A stretch of DNA of 36,540 nucleotides from JAAAOH01 sp041686235 (GTDB lineage: Bacteria > Spirochaetota > Spirochaetia > DSM-27196 > PWMO01), in NCBI GenBank assembly GCA_041686235.1, contig JAWLED010000022.1, positions 1 to 36,540 of the forward strand, written 5' to 3'. Under the pieces are notes generated by a model. That model saw only the letters and a list, made by a program, of their open reading frames with translations, was not told the DNA's origin and did not search any database. This document shows positions 7,703 through 16,138 of the stretch, piece after piece (within the stretch, counting starts at the first letter, position 1; every line of letters begins with the position of its first letter). The translations under genes and the position numbers were made by a program.

Positions 7703-9079
7703 ATGGCGGTCACAGCGCTTGACGGTGAGAGGAGCGGCGATGTCGCCGGGGTGTATCGACGTGCGTTCATTATCGGCAGCGGCTTTTTCACCGTTGCGTT
7801 GATCGAGCCGATGTACAGTGCCTATGTCCCGCTCATGCTATCCGATCACCTGCGCTCTTCGTCTGCGGTGGGAGGGATCTTGAGCGCCCTCAACCTCATC
7901 GCGCCTGTTGTCATCCCGATCTTTTCCACTCTTTCCGATCGCACGCGTACCGCGATGGGCAGACGGATGCCCTACATCGTCGGGTTTCTGCCGCCGGCGG
8001 CGGTTGCGCTGGCGATCCTTCCCTTTGCGGGCGTGGTCGGCTTGGGGGCACTGCTGGCGGCGCTCGTGGCGATGAACTTTTTTCGCCACGCCGCACGAGG
8101 GCCGGTTGTCTCGCTCATGCCGGATCTCGTCCCCCCGCAGGAGCGCTCGCGGGCGAATGGTGTCATTAATACGATGGGAGGACTCGCGGCAATAACGGCC
8201 ACCGTCGTGTTGGCTCCTCTCATCTCCGTGGGGGTCGATATTCCCGGGGTCGGCCAGGTTCGGCGTGTGGTCCCTTTCGGGGCGGTCTCGGTGCTCATGC
8301 TTGCCGCTACACTCTTTTTGTACATTACCGTGAAAGAGCCGACGTCAATTGAGCGTGATGAAGGAGAAGGCACGAACACACCGGATCGCCGCACCGGTCG
8401 GAGCCGCACCGGCCGGAGCCGCGAGGACGCCGGCGGGGAGCACCATGGCCGGGGGCAGCGCCTGGGCCCATTGCATGCGGTGTCCGAGTTGGTCCGACTG
8501 CGCCGGGGTGGGGCGGTCCCGATTCTGGCGGGGGTTTTGCTGTGGTTTCTCGGGTGGAAATCGATTGTGCCGTTCATCACCATGTACGCTCGTGACGTTC
8601 TCGGAGCGCAGGAAACCGCGGCGGGGCTTTCATTCGGCATGCTCGCGCTCTCGCAGACGGCGGCGGCGATACCCGCCGGCATCATCGCCGACCGACTCGG
8701 GCGGACGCGGGTGATGTCCGTTGCATTGGCGGCGTTAGTGCTCGTCGGGATCGGCATCTTGATTAACGACCGGCTCGCCGCAGCGGCGGCGGGGTACTCC
8801 GGGCTTCTCGCATTCTGGGCGCTGTTGCTCTGTTTAGGAACTGCATGGGCGGTTCTTATCACCAATTGCCTTCCGCTTTTGTGGGACGTCGGGGGACCGG
8901 CACATCTCGGGCTGTACACGGGGCTGTACTACTTCGCCTCACAAGCGGCCCCGGTACTCGGGCCGGGCCTCGGAGGAACGATCTTCGATACCCTCGGATT
9001 CGGAGCTCTATCGCTTTCCTTTAGTGTGATTATGGCCGGCGCGCTCATATTGGTTCGCATCGCCGCCCGCACCCGGTGA
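7703..9079 (+). CDS. MFS transporter, sugar/cation-symporter-like
   Basis: A 458-residue integral membrane protein with two six-helix halves. PIFSTLSDRTRTAMGRRMPY after the second helix is the loop motif seen in SLC45/sucrose-type and GPH-like transporters, and GIIADRLGRTR is the matching loop in the second half. A sugar or glycoside substrate is plausible but not shown. The central cytoplasmic loop (about residues 215-260) is long, very rich in Arg, Gly and Asp/Glu, and includes a twice-repeated RTGRS unit from a 15-bp DNA tandem repeat (8389-8418). The gene stands alone between a divergent nitroreductase gene and acnA. A strong promoter ends 8 nt before the ATG. Confidence 0.8.
   Translation: MAVTALDGERSGDVAGVYRRAFIIGSGFFTVALIEPMYSAYVPLMLSDHLRSSSAVGGILSALNLIAPVVIPIFSTLSDRTRTAMGRRMPYIVGFLPPAAVALAILPFAGVVGLGALLAALVAMNFFRHAARGPVVSLMPDLVPPQERSRANGVINTMGGLAAITATVVLAPLISVGVDIPGVGQVRRVVPFGAVSVLMLAATLFLYITVKEPTSIERDEGEGTNTPDRRTGRSRTGRSREDAGGEHHGRGQRLGPLHAVSELVRLRRGGAVPILAGVLLWFLGWKSIVPFITMYARDVLGAQETAAGLSFGMLALSQTAAAIPAGIIADRLGRTRVMSVALAALVLVGIGILINDRLAAAAAGYSGLLAFWALLLCLGTAWAVLITNCLPLLWDVGGPAHLGLYTGLYYFASQAAPVLGPGLGGTIFDTLGFGALSLSFSVIMAGALILVRIAARTR
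8389..8418 (+). repeat. 15-bp tandem duplication inside the MFS central loop
   Basis: CCGCACCGGTCGGAG (8389-8403) is followed directly by CCGCACCGGCCGGAG (8404-8418), differing at one base. It is in frame and encodes two copies of an R-T-G-R-S unit in the hydrophilic loop. Confidence 0.7.
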
Positions 9080-9086
9080 ACGGAGG

Positions 9087-9116
9087 TTGCCGCAGCCGTA
9101 TGAGTTATCGTATTAT
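9087..9116 (+). promoter_or_regulatory. Sigma-70-type promoter for acnA
   Basis: TTGCCG (9087-9092), 18 nt, TATTAT (9111-9116). The predicted start near 9123 gives a leader of about 55 nt ending in AGGAGAG before the ATG at 9179, so this is a conventional leadered gene. Confidence 0.5.
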
Positions 9117-9178
9117 CCAACCGCAACCGTTATTGTAATCTTTTCGCGGCGAATGCCCGTAGCAGGAGAGTAAACTAC

Positions 9179-11902
9179 ATGGCCGTACATCCGGACTCTT
9201 TTGGTGTGCTTTCGAGTTTCAAAAGCAAAAATGAGACCTTCGATTTCTTCAGTCTGAGAAAGCTTGCCGACGCGGGATACCCCGCAGTCGAGAAGATGCC
9301 CTTTTCGGTACGCATACTGCTCGAGTCCGTACTGAGAAACGAGAATGGGCGCGAGATCACATCTGGGCACATAGAACAGCTCGCCTCCTACGATCCGAAG
9401 AATCCCGCCGATACCGAGTTGCCGTTCAAGCCGGCGCGCGTTCTGCTCCAAGACTTCACCGGCGTCCCGTGTGTGGTGGACCTTGCCGCAATGCGCAGCG
9501 CGATGGCCAAGTTCGGTGGTGACCCGGCGCGGATCAACCCCGAGCTTGCGGTGAATCTCGTCATCGACCATTCCATTCAGGTCGATTTCTTCAACCGGGC
9601 GGACGCCATTGAGAAAAACGCTGAGATGGAGTTCAAGCGCAATCGCGAGCGCTACGAGTTCCTTCGCTGGGGCGAAGACGCATTCGACAACTTCTCGGTA
9701 GTTCCGCCGGCGAGCGGTATCTGTCATCAAGTTAACCTGGAGTATCTGGGACAAGCGGTGCGAGCCGCGGAGCAAGAGCACGGTGCGGGAAACCGTCTGG
9801 CCTATTTCGACTCACTGGTGGGAACCGACTCGCACACGCCCATGATAAATGGGCTCGGCATCCTCGGCTGGGGGGTCGGGGGTATCGAGGCGGAAGCCGG
9901 TATGCTTGGCCGGCCGATATTCATGCTCGCTCCACCGGTGGTGGGCGTTAAGTTGACGGGCAAGTTGCGCCCCGGCATTACCGCCACCGATTTGGTGCTC
10001 ACCGTCACCGAAATGTTGCGCAAGCACGGCGTGGTCGGAAAGTTTGTGGAGTTTTTTGGAAACGGACTCTCGGCGATGACTGTTCCCGACCGAGCCACCA
10101 TCTCCAACATGGCTCCCGAATACGGGGCTACGGTCGGATACTTTCCCATAGATCAGCAGACCCTCGATTACATGTACGCAACCGGTCGTCCGCTTGACCT
10201 CATCGAGCGCGTTGAGGCCTATGCAAAGGAACAAAACCTATTCCGCACCGAAGATACTCCGGACCCCGAGTACCAGGATGTCTTGGAGCTCGACCTTTCT
10301 TCGGTAGATGCGAGCATCGCCGGGCCGAAGCGTCCACAGGACCGCATTTCGCTCTCCAATGTGCACAGCGCGTGGGCGGAGAGCTTGCGGGCACCGGTGA
10401 AGGAGCGGGGCTTCGCCGTCGCGCCGAGCGAGCTCGAGAAAACCGCCACGGTAACCCTCGACGACGGCCGTGAAACCGAGCTTCGCCACGGCGATGTTGC
10501 CATTGCCGCCATCACCAGTTGCACGAACACGAGCAACCCGTCGGTCCTGCTCGCAGCCGGCCTCGTTGCAAAAAAGGCTGTCGAGGCGGGGCTCCATACC
10601 AAGCCCTACGTGAAGACAAGCTTCGCCCCCGGTTCCATGGTGGTCACCGAATACCTGAAGCGTACCGGACTCATGCCGTACCTCGAACAACTCGGCTTTT
10701 ATCTCGTCGGCTACGGCTGTACGACGTGCATCGGAAACAGCGGACCGGTTCCCGAGCCGATCGCCCGTGCAGTCGAGGAGAACGATCTGGTCGTTGCCGG
10801 AGTGCTCAGCGGCAACCGTAACTTCGAGGGACGCATCAACCCGCACACCAAGGCGAACTTCCTGGCCTCTCCTCCTCTGGTGGTCGCCTACGCGCTTGCC
10901 GGCAACGTCGGTGTCGACCTGCATAATACGCCGATTGGCCGTCGCGAAGACGGCTCGGATGTGTTCCTTGCCGACCTGTGGCCGGGAGAGGAGGAGCTGG
11001 CCGAGTACGTGCAAAAAGCGCTGGACCGCGATGCATTTATCGAGAGCTACAAGGGACTGGAAAACTCCAACGAGCAATGGAATAGCATCGAGGTATCCGG
11101 CTCACAGCTCTACGACTGGGACGAGAAGAGCACCTATATCCGCGAGCCGGATTTCTTTACCGACATGTCGCCCGAGGTCGAGCCGATTCGGCCCATCGAA
11201 GGGGCCCGCGCGCTCGTGTGGGCCGGTGACTCAACGACGACCGACCACATCAGCCCGGCCGGTGCCATCGACCCCGACAGCCCGGCGGGCCGCTACTTGG
11301 TCGCCAACGGTGTCGACAAGAAGCATTTCAACTCCTACGGCAGCCGCCGCGGAAACCACGAGGTGATGGTCCGCGGCACCTTTGCAAATATCCGCTTCCG
11401 CAATCGCCTCGCTCCGGGAACCGAGGGAAGCGCCACCACCTACTTCCCCACCGGCGAGGTTACCGATATCTACGACGCCTCGGTGCGCTATCGCGAGGCC
11501 GGTGTGCCGACGATCGTGCTCGGCGGCAAGGACTACGGTATGGGCTCGAGCCGCGACTGGGCCGCGAAGGGGCCGTTTCTCCTCGGTGTCACCGCCGCCA
11601 TTGCCGAGTCCTTTGAGCGGATCCACCGAAGCAACCTGGTGGGAATGGGCATTCTGCCGCTGCAGTTCAAAGACGGCGAGAGTGCGGAATCACTCGGGCT
11701 CGACGGCTCGGAGGTGTTCTCGATTGCCGTGGACGACCATTTGACTCCGGGAGCGGACGTTGAGGTCGAAGCGCACACGGCTCACGGTGATGTCATACGC
11801 TTCACCACCCGATGTCGCATCGACAGCCCGGTGGAGGTCGACTACTACAGAAACGGCGGCATCCTGCACACCGTGCTGCGGAAGTTCATGACCCAGAGTT
11901 AA
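9179..11902 (+). CDS. acnA: Aconitate hydratase A
   Basis: A 907-residue 4Fe-4S dehydratase of the AcnA/IRP1 type that isomerises citrate to isocitrate via cis-aconitate. The N-terminal half carries LLQDFTGVPCVVDLAAMR and FVEFFGNGLSAMTVPDRATISNM. The cluster cysteines are in AITSCTNTSNPSV (about residue 445) and YGCTTCIGNSGP (about 512-523). The C-terminal swivel domain has GDSTTTDHISPAG, NSYGSRRGNHEVMVRGTFAN and GKDYGMGSSRDWAAKG, the substrate-binding segments. AGGAGAG precedes the ATG. No citrate synthase or isocitrate dehydrogenase gene is nearby, so a role in 2-oxoglutarate/glutamate synthesis cannot be separated from a full cycle. 2-methyl-cis-aconitate chemistry (AcnD/prpD context) is less likely because no prp genes are present. 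Confidence 0.95.
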   Translation: MAVHPDSFGVLSSFKSKNETFDFFSLRKLADAGYPAVEKMPFSVRILLESVLRNENGREITSGHIEQLASYDPKNPADTELPFKPARVLLQDFTGVPCVVDLAAMRSAMAKFGGDPARINPELAVNLVIDHSIQVDFFNRADAIEKNAEMEFKRNRERYEFLRWGEDAFDNFSVVPPASGICHQVNLEYLGQAVRAAEQEHGAGNRLAYFDSLVGTDSHTPMINGLGILGWGVGGIEAEAGMLGRPIFMLAPPVVGVKLTGKLRPGITATDLVLTVTEMLRKHGVVGKFVEFFGNGLSAMTVPDRATISNMAPEYGATVGYFPIDQQTLDYMYATGRPLDLIERVEAYAKEQNLFRTEDTPDPEYQDVLELDLSSVDASIAGPKRPQDRISLSNVHSAWAESLRAPVKERGFAVAPSELEKTATVTLDDGRETELRHGDVAIAAITSCTNTSNPSVLLAAGLVAKKAVEAGLHTKPYVKTSFAPGSMVVTEYLKRTGLMPYLEQLGFYLVGYGCTTCIGNSGPVPEPIARAVEENDLVVAGVLSGNRNFEGRINPHTKANFLASPPLVVAYALAGNVGVDLHNTPIGRREDGSDVFLADLWPGEEELAEYVQKALDRDAFIESYKGLENSNEQWNSIEVSGSQLYDWDEKSTYIREPDFFTDMSPEVEPIRPIEGARALVWAGDSTTTDHISPAGAIDPDSPAGRYLVANGVDKKHFNSYGSRRGNHEVMVRGTFANIRFRNRLAPGTEGSATTYFPTGEVTDIYDASVRYREAGVPTIVLGGKDYGMGSSRDWAAKGPFLLGVTAAIAESFERIHRSNLVGMGILPLQFKDGESAESLGLDGSEVFSIAVDDHLTPGADVEVEAHTAHGDVIRFTTRCRIDSPVEVDYYRNGGILHTVLRKFMTQS

Positions 11903-12048
11903 GCCCCCGCGCCCCGTCCGGCGCCCGCGCAGTCCCGGCGCCCCCGCGGCGCGGCCGGCGCCACGCGGGCCCGCCGCCCGCGCTGCCTTCCGCCGACCCC
12001 GCGGGGCGGGCCCGGCGGGCCGATTGGCGGCCCCGCGCCCCGTCCCGA
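11903..12048. repeat. Extremely GC-rich convergent intergenic stretch
   Basis: The 146 bp between acnA and the sialic-acid-synthase-like gene are almost all G and C. They include the palindrome CCCCGCGGGG (11997-12006) and several short inverted words (CGGCCGGCG, GCCCGGCGGGCC). Both neighbouring genes end here, so it may act as a structured transcription end for both, but there is no T-run on either strand. Confidence 0.6.
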
Positions 12049-13146
12049 TCAGCTCGAAAGCAGGTGCGTCCACAGGATGCCGGTGCCGTTGGGGATGGAA
12101 CGGGCCGCGCGTGCGCCGCGCACGTGCTCCCAGTCGAACGGGGATAGCCCGGGCGTGACGTTCTGCTCGCTTCGCAGTGCTGCAGCATTGTGCTCGCCGA
12201 TTGTTTCTCCGGCGGCGATATCGGCGGTTGCGAGAATCGAGCGATTGGAGCGCCCATAGTTGCAAGCCTCCGAAGCGGCGAGTCGCTTCACCCCGTCGCC
12301 GAGAACCGCTTCGAGGCGCTCGTCTCCGTAGCTCGTGGAAAGCTCGTTGAGTGTTTCCTCCGTCGATCTGGAGCTCGCCCTGCGTACGGCGCTTACCATG
12401 CGCGCAAAACCTTCAGGCTCGAGCGCGATTGCGTCGTCGAGCCCTTCGCCTGCGCGCGAGAGCGTGAGGTGTTTTTCCACCGCCCGCGCCCCGAGGGCCA
12501 CGCTCGCCGATGGTACAAGCACCGGGTCGGCCGAATGATCGGAGACTCCCACCGGCACTCCGAACATGCGGGAGAGATGTGTGATGACGCGCAGGTTGTA
12601 ATCCTCTTCGGGCGCAGGATACGAGGTGACGCAATGGAGAAGGCCGGTTGCCTCGCGGCCGGTGAGCTCGAGCGCGCGCTCGATGTCGCAAAGCGTGGAC
12701 ACGCCGGTAGACAGAATGGCGCCGAGTGATGCGTCTCGTACGCCGCGCAGGAGGGAGGCGTGATTGATTTCGGGCGAGGCGATTTTCACCACATCGAGGC
12801 CGAGCTCAGTGAGATCGGCGAGCCCCCTGCGGCCGAAACAGCTTGCGAGAAAGGCCATGCCCCTTCGCTCGCAATGCTGTGCCGTCTCGGCAAAGAACTC
12901 GAGGGGAAGCTCGAGCTCTGTGAATCGGTCGAACACCGCTACCGCGCCGCCGGGAAGCTCTATGGTGCCGGCCGCAGGATGCACGATTTCCTCCGCGTAG
13001 ACGATCTGCGTTTTGACGCAGTCGGCGCCGGCATCGGCGGCGGCGTCGACGAGCTTCCTCGCGCGCAGATGGTCACCCCGGTGTGAGGTGCCGATTTCAG
13101 CTATGACGAAGGCGCGGTTGGCAGGAAAGTAGCGCGCAACGCCCAT
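12049..13146 (-). CDS. neuB: N-acetylneuraminate synthase-like (NeuB/SpsE family)
   Basis: A 365-residue protein that should condense phosphoenolpyruvate with an N-acetyl-hexosamine to make a nonulosonic acid (sialic, legionaminic or pseudaminic acid). The N-terminal TIM barrel opens with FVIAEIGTSHRGD and has ADCVKTQ; the barrel's PEP and metal residues follow in KIASPEINH and VGVSDHS, and VEKHLTLSR carries the conserved lysine-histidine. The C-terminal SAF (antifreeze-like) domain is visible as NYGRSNRSILATADIAAGETI onward. The start at 13146 lies eight nt after the serS stop; the frame stays open upstream only by overlapping serS. No CMP-sialate synthetase, epimerase or flagellin glycosylation gene is in the window, so the exact sugar is unknown. 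Likely co-transcribed with serS. Confidence 0.85.
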   Translation of the reverse strand: MGVARYFPANRAFVIAEIGTSHRGDHLRARKLVDAAADAGADCVKTQIVYAEEIVHPAAGTIELPGGAVAVFDRFTELELPLEFFAETAQHCERRGMAFLASCFGRRGLADLTELGLDVVKIASPEINHASLLRGVRDASLGAILSTGVSTLCDIERALELTGREATGLLHCVTSYPAPEEDYNLRVITHLSRMFGVPVGVSDHSADPVLVPSASVALGARAVEKHLTLSRAGEGLDDAIALEPEGFARMVSAVRRASSRSTEETLNELSTSYGDERLEAVLGDGVKRLAASEACNYGRSNRSILATADIAAGETIGEHNAAALRSEQNVTPGLSPFDWEHVRGARAARSIPNGTGILWTHLLSS

Positions 13147-13154
13147 TGTTCCGT

Positions 13155-14441
13155 TCAGCTCGCCGTGCGGCGTGGGCCGATACGATCGGCGCCGAAATAG
13201 GGGCGAAGCGCCTCGGGAATATAGATGCTTCCGTCGGGCTGCTGGTGGTTTTCGAGAATCGCGATGATCGCCCGCGAGACCGCCACGGCAGTACCATTTA
13301 GCATATGAACGAGGGTGCGGTCCTTTTCGTTTCGAAAGCGCACGCCGAGACGCCGGGCTTGGTAGTCGGTGCAATTGGAGGCGCTGGTTACCTCGCCCCA
13401 GTCTCCGCCTTCGCCTCGTCCCGGCATCCAGGCTTCGATATCGTACTTACGGTAGGCCGGGCCTCCGAGATCGCCGGTGCAGGTATCCACCACCCGATAC
13501 GGCACTTCGAGCCCGGTGAAGATCTCCTCTTCGATGCCCAGCAGTTCTTCGTGGATGCTCTGCGATTCTTCGGGTCGGCAGTAGACGAACATCTCTACTT
13601 TACTGAACTGATGCACGCGGTAGAGGCCTTTGGAGAATTGACCCGCAGCGCCGGCCTCCCGCCGGAAACAGTGTGAAAAACCGGCCATGCGAATCGGCAA
13701 CGCGTCGGCGTCGAGGATGGAGTCGGCATGATAGCCGCCGAGGGTAATCTCGGCGGTTCCCACGAGACAGGTGCCTTCTCCTTCGAGCGTGTAAATGTTG
13801 CTTTCCTCCCCGCGTGGGTTGAAGCCGATCCCCATTGCCACCTCTTCTCGGGCAATGTCCGGCGTTATCGTAGGCGTGAATCCGTGCTTAACCAATACAT
13901 CCATCGCATATCGGGAGAGCGCAAACTCGAGAAACACGGCTTCGTTTTTGAGGTAATAGAATTTCGTCCCGGAGACCTTCGTTGCCGTATCGAAATCGAT
14001 GAGATCGAGCTCTGCGCCGATCGTTGCGTGGTCTTTGGGCTCGAAGGAAAAACTCGTGGGCTCTCCCACTCGCTTGAGCTCGGCGTTGTCTTCCTCGTCG
14101 TTTCCGATCGGTGCATCGGGATGTGAGAGGTTCGGGATCCGCTCGGCCTCTTCGTTGAGGGTGGCTTCGATGTCCCTGACCTTTTGTTCGAGCTCGGGTA
14201 TTTGCGACTTCAGCCGCTTGCCCTCCTCGATGAGGGCGTTTCGCTCCTCGGCATCGAGCTTGGCTTTCATGCGCTTTGCATTTTCGTTGCGGCTCGCCCT
14301 GAGGGCTTCGAGCTCTTTGATGGCCTCATTGCGCTCGTCGTAGAGACGCGCGACGAGCTCGGCATTTGCTTCCACATTGCGGTTGCGTATGTTCTCCTGC
14401 ACCGCCTCTACGTTGTCACGGATGAACTTGGGATCGAGCAT
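13155..14441 (-). CDS. serS: Serine--tRNA ligase
   Basis: A 428-residue class II aminoacyl-tRNA synthetase that charges tRNA-Ser. Residues about 25-110 form the long antiparallel coiled-coil arm that grips the tRNA (ERNEAIKELEALRASRNENAKRMK onwards). The catalytic core has motif 2 at SHCFRREAGAAGQFSKGLYRVHQFSKVEMF and motif 3 at LNGTAVAVSRAIIAILENHQ. The length is normal. The ATG has no ribosome-binding site and starts six nt after a -10 element, so the mRNA is probably leaderless. The sialic-acid-synthase-like gene follows after eight nt. Confidence 0.95.
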   Translation of the reverse strand: MLDPKFIRDNVEAVQENIRNRNVEANAELVARLYDERNEAIKELEALRASRNENAKRMKAKLDAEERNALIEEGKRLKSQIPELEQKVRDIEATLNEEAERIPNLSHPDAPIGNDEEDNAELKRVGEPTSFSFEPKDHATIGAELDLIDFDTATKVSGTKFYYLKNEAVFLEFALSRYAMDVLVKHGFTPTITPDIAREEVAMGIGFNPRGEESNIYTLEGEGTCLVGTAEITLGGYHADSILDADALPIRMAGFSHCFRREAGAAGQFSKGLYRVHQFSKVEMFVYCRPEESQSIHEELLGIEEEIFTGLEVPYRVVDTCTGDLGGPAYRKYDIEAWMPGRGEGGDWGEVTSASNCTDYQARRLGVRFRNEKDRTLVHMLNGTAVAVSRAIIAILENHQQPDGSIYIPEALRPYFGADRIGPRRTAS

Positions 14442-14447
14442 GAGGCC

Positions 14448-14476
14448 ATGATAGTCGTCTGCAGGGCGAGTTTCAA
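14448..14476 (-). promoter_or_regulatory. Leaderless promoter for serS
   Basis: Minus strand: TTGAAA (14476-14471), 17 nt, TATCAT (14453-14448), then GGCCTC and the ATG at 14441. The expected start site coincides with the A of the start codon. This is one of the clearest leaderless arrangements in the window. Confidence 0.6.
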
Positions 14477-14521
14477 TACATCCATCTTTTTCGGACGACC
14501 GCGCGGGCTGAACGCGCTTGC

Positions 14522-14705
14522 GCCCCTGCCGCCGCGCTTGCCCCTGCCGCCGCGCTNNNNNNNNNNNNNNNNNNNNNNNNNNNNNNNNNNNNNNNNNNNN
14601 NNNNNNNNNNNNNNNNNNNNNNNNNNNNNNNNNNNNNNNNNNNNNNNNNNNNNNNNGCCCCTGCCGCCGCGCTTGCCCCTGCCGCCGCGCTCTGCCGCCG
14701 CGCTC
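14522..14705. repeat. 18-bp GC-rich tandem repeats around a second scaffold gap
   Basis: The interval 14442-14741 between serS and proC has no gene. Copies of an 18-bp unit, GCCCCTGCCGCCGCGCTT, end at a run of exactly 100 N (14557-14656). The 35 bp before the gap (14522-14556) are identical to the 35 bp after it (14657-14691), then shorter CTGCCGCCGCG words follow. The assembly probably broke in the repeat. The true copy number is unknown, and the N run may not be real sequence length. Confidence 0.85.
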
Positions 14706-14741
14706 TGCTGCCGCGCCCGGCCGTCGAGGCGCCGCCGGCGA

Positions 14742-15539
14742 TCAGCTCTCGAACTCGCTTGCACGGGCGGCCGCGCGGCTGACCGCATCGATAACTGAGG
14801 CGGAAAAGCCGCCCTCTTCGAGCGCCGTAAGTCCCTCCACGGTGGTGCCGGCGGGGGAGGCTACGCGGCTTGCAAGGGCAATCGGGTGCTCTCCGGTCTC
14901 TCGGATGAGCGCCGTGGCGCCGTCGAGCACACCGAGCGCCGACTCGAGCGCTTGCGGGTAGGGCATCCCCGAGCGGGTGGCTCCCATGGCCAGCGCGTGC
15001 ACGAAGGTGAATGTGAAGGCAAGGCCGGACCCCGATACGCCGGTCATCGCCGACATGAGTTTTTCGGGGATTTGTTGCGGCGTGCCGATGGCCGCTGCAA
15101 CCTCGAGCGTCTGCTCCTGGAACTCGGCCTGGGCCTCATCCCCAAAGGAGACGCCCACTACCGATTTCCCCACCTTGGCCGCCAGGCTCGGCATAAAGCG
15201 GGCAATGTTGGGGGTATCGAGGCGGCCGGTGAACCGCGAAAGCGGCGTCCCGGCGAGAATGGTCACCAGCTTGAGCTCGCCCGAAATGGGGGCAAGCTCC
15301 TCGATCATCTTGTCTGCATCTTGTGGCTTTATGGCGAGCACCACGACGTCGCTAAACGAAACAAGATGAGCAAGGTTGCCGGTGAAATCTCGCGCGCCAA
15401 GGGTCTGTATTGCTTCCTCCCGCCGAGGCGGGGAAACCTCCGAGACGCCCACCTCGAGCTCCGGGTTTCCCGCCCTGAGCCCCGAGGCAATGGCCTCGCC
15501 CATATTGCCGTAGCCGATGAGTCCAAGTCGTTGTAGCAT
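14742..15539 (-). CDS. proC: Pyrroline-5-carboxylate reductase
   Basis: A 265-residue enzyme for the last step of proline synthesis, reducing 1-pyrroline-5-carboxylate with NAD(P)H. The N-terminal Rossmann domain begins LGLIGYGNMGEAIASGL (residues 5-21), and VVLAIKPQD is the second nucleotide-side segment. The C-terminal dimerisation domain has MTGVSGSGLAFTFTFVHAL and the signature ASRVASPAGTTVEGLTALEEGGF near the end, with the conserved Ser-Pro-x-Gly-Thr-Thr. The length is normal. GAGG seven nt before the ATG serves as ribosome-binding site. No proA or proB nearby. Confidence 0.95.
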   Translation of the reverse strand: MLQRLGLIGYGNMGEAIASGLRAGNPELEVGVSEVSPPRREEAIQTLGARDFTGNLAHLVSFSDVVVLAIKPQDADKMIEELAPISGELKLVTILAGTPLSRFTGRLDTPNIARFMPSLAAKVGKSVVGVSFGDEAQAEFQEQTLEVAAAIGTPQQIPEKLMSAMTGVSGSGLAFTFTFVHALAMGATRSGMPYPQALESALGVLDGATALIRETGEHPIALASRVASPAGTTVEGLTALEEGGFSASVIDAVSRAAARASEFES

Positions 15540-15576
15540 AGGATACCTCGTTGTTTATCTTCCCGTGGACCGTGGC

Positions 15577-15596
15577 GCCACGCCTGTCGGCGTGGC
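15577..15596 (-). terminator. Perfect 8-bp hairpin between tpx and proC
   Basis: GCCACGCC (15577-15584), loop TGTC, GGCGTGGC (15589-15596). It lies 25 nt after the tpx stop and before proC. There is no T-run directly after it, so it may be a weak or Rho-assisted end, or an mRNA 3' stabiliser, for the prfA-prmC-rel-tpx transcript. Confidence 0.45.
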
Positions 15597-15620
15597 CCAT
15601 CACTCGCAGCCTGTCGCCCG

Positions 15621-16127
15621 CTACAGGTTTTTCACGGCCGCAAGCACCGCGTCATAGTCGGGTTCTTGTGCGATTTCCGGTACGAGCTCGGTGTATCGAA
15701 CGGTATCCTCTGAGTCGACGACCACGACCGCTCGCCCAAGCAATCCTGCGAGCGGACCGTCGGCCTGCTCGATGCCGTAGCGGCGACCGAACTCCCGGTT
15801 TCGCAGCTGCGAGAGCGTTACGACGCTGTCGATATTCTCCGCCTCGCAGAACCGCTTTTGCGCGAACGGGAGATCGGCGCTGACGGTCAAGACGACGGTG
15901 TTATCGAGCTTTTTCACCTCTTCGTTGAAGCGCTTCGCCGAGGTAGCGCAAACCCTCGTGTCGAGGCTGGGAACGATATTCAGTATCTTGGTCCGGCCGA
16001 CAAAGTCTGAGAGACCGACGTCGGAGAGATCCGCCTGCGTGAGGGTAAAGTCGGGTGCTTTCGTACCTTCTTCCGGTAGCTCACCGGTCGTGTGTACGGG
16101 AGATCCCTTGAATGTGATTTCGGCCAT
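15621..16127 (-). CDS. tpx: Thiol peroxidase
   Basis: A 168-residue atypical two-cysteine peroxiredoxin that reduces hydrogen peroxide and alkyl hydroperoxides with thioredoxin as electron donor. Peroxidatic Cys60 lies in PSLDTRVCATSAKRFN and resolving Cys94 in FAQKRFCEAENI, the standard Tpx arrangement. The length equals the family norm. A strong AAGGAGGAG precedes the ATG. It follows rel by only 11 nt, so oxidative-stress defence is probably transcribed with the stringent-response enzyme. Confidence 0.95.
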   Translation of the reverse strand: MAEITFKGSPVHTTGELPEEGTKAPDFTLTQADLSDVGLSDFVGRTKILNIVPSLDTRVCATSAKRFNEEVKKLDNTVVLTVSADLPFAQKRFCEAENIDSVVTLSQLRNREFGRRYGIEQADGPLAGLLGRAVVVVDSEDTVRYTELVPEIAQEPDYDAVLAAVKNL

Positions 16128-16138
16128 GGTGCTCCTCC

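Noticed and set aside
7972..8919. 315-codon minus-strand frame opposite the second MFS gene
   Set aside because: Composition is Ser/Pro/Arg-rich shadow sequence of a GC-rich membrane-protein gene; the plus-strand frame encodes a recognisable transporter.
13147..13374. Longer N-terminus for the sialic-acid-synthase-like protein
   Set aside because: The extra 76 codons overlap serS, are Arg/Pro/Ser-rich, and homology begins just after the ATG at 13146.
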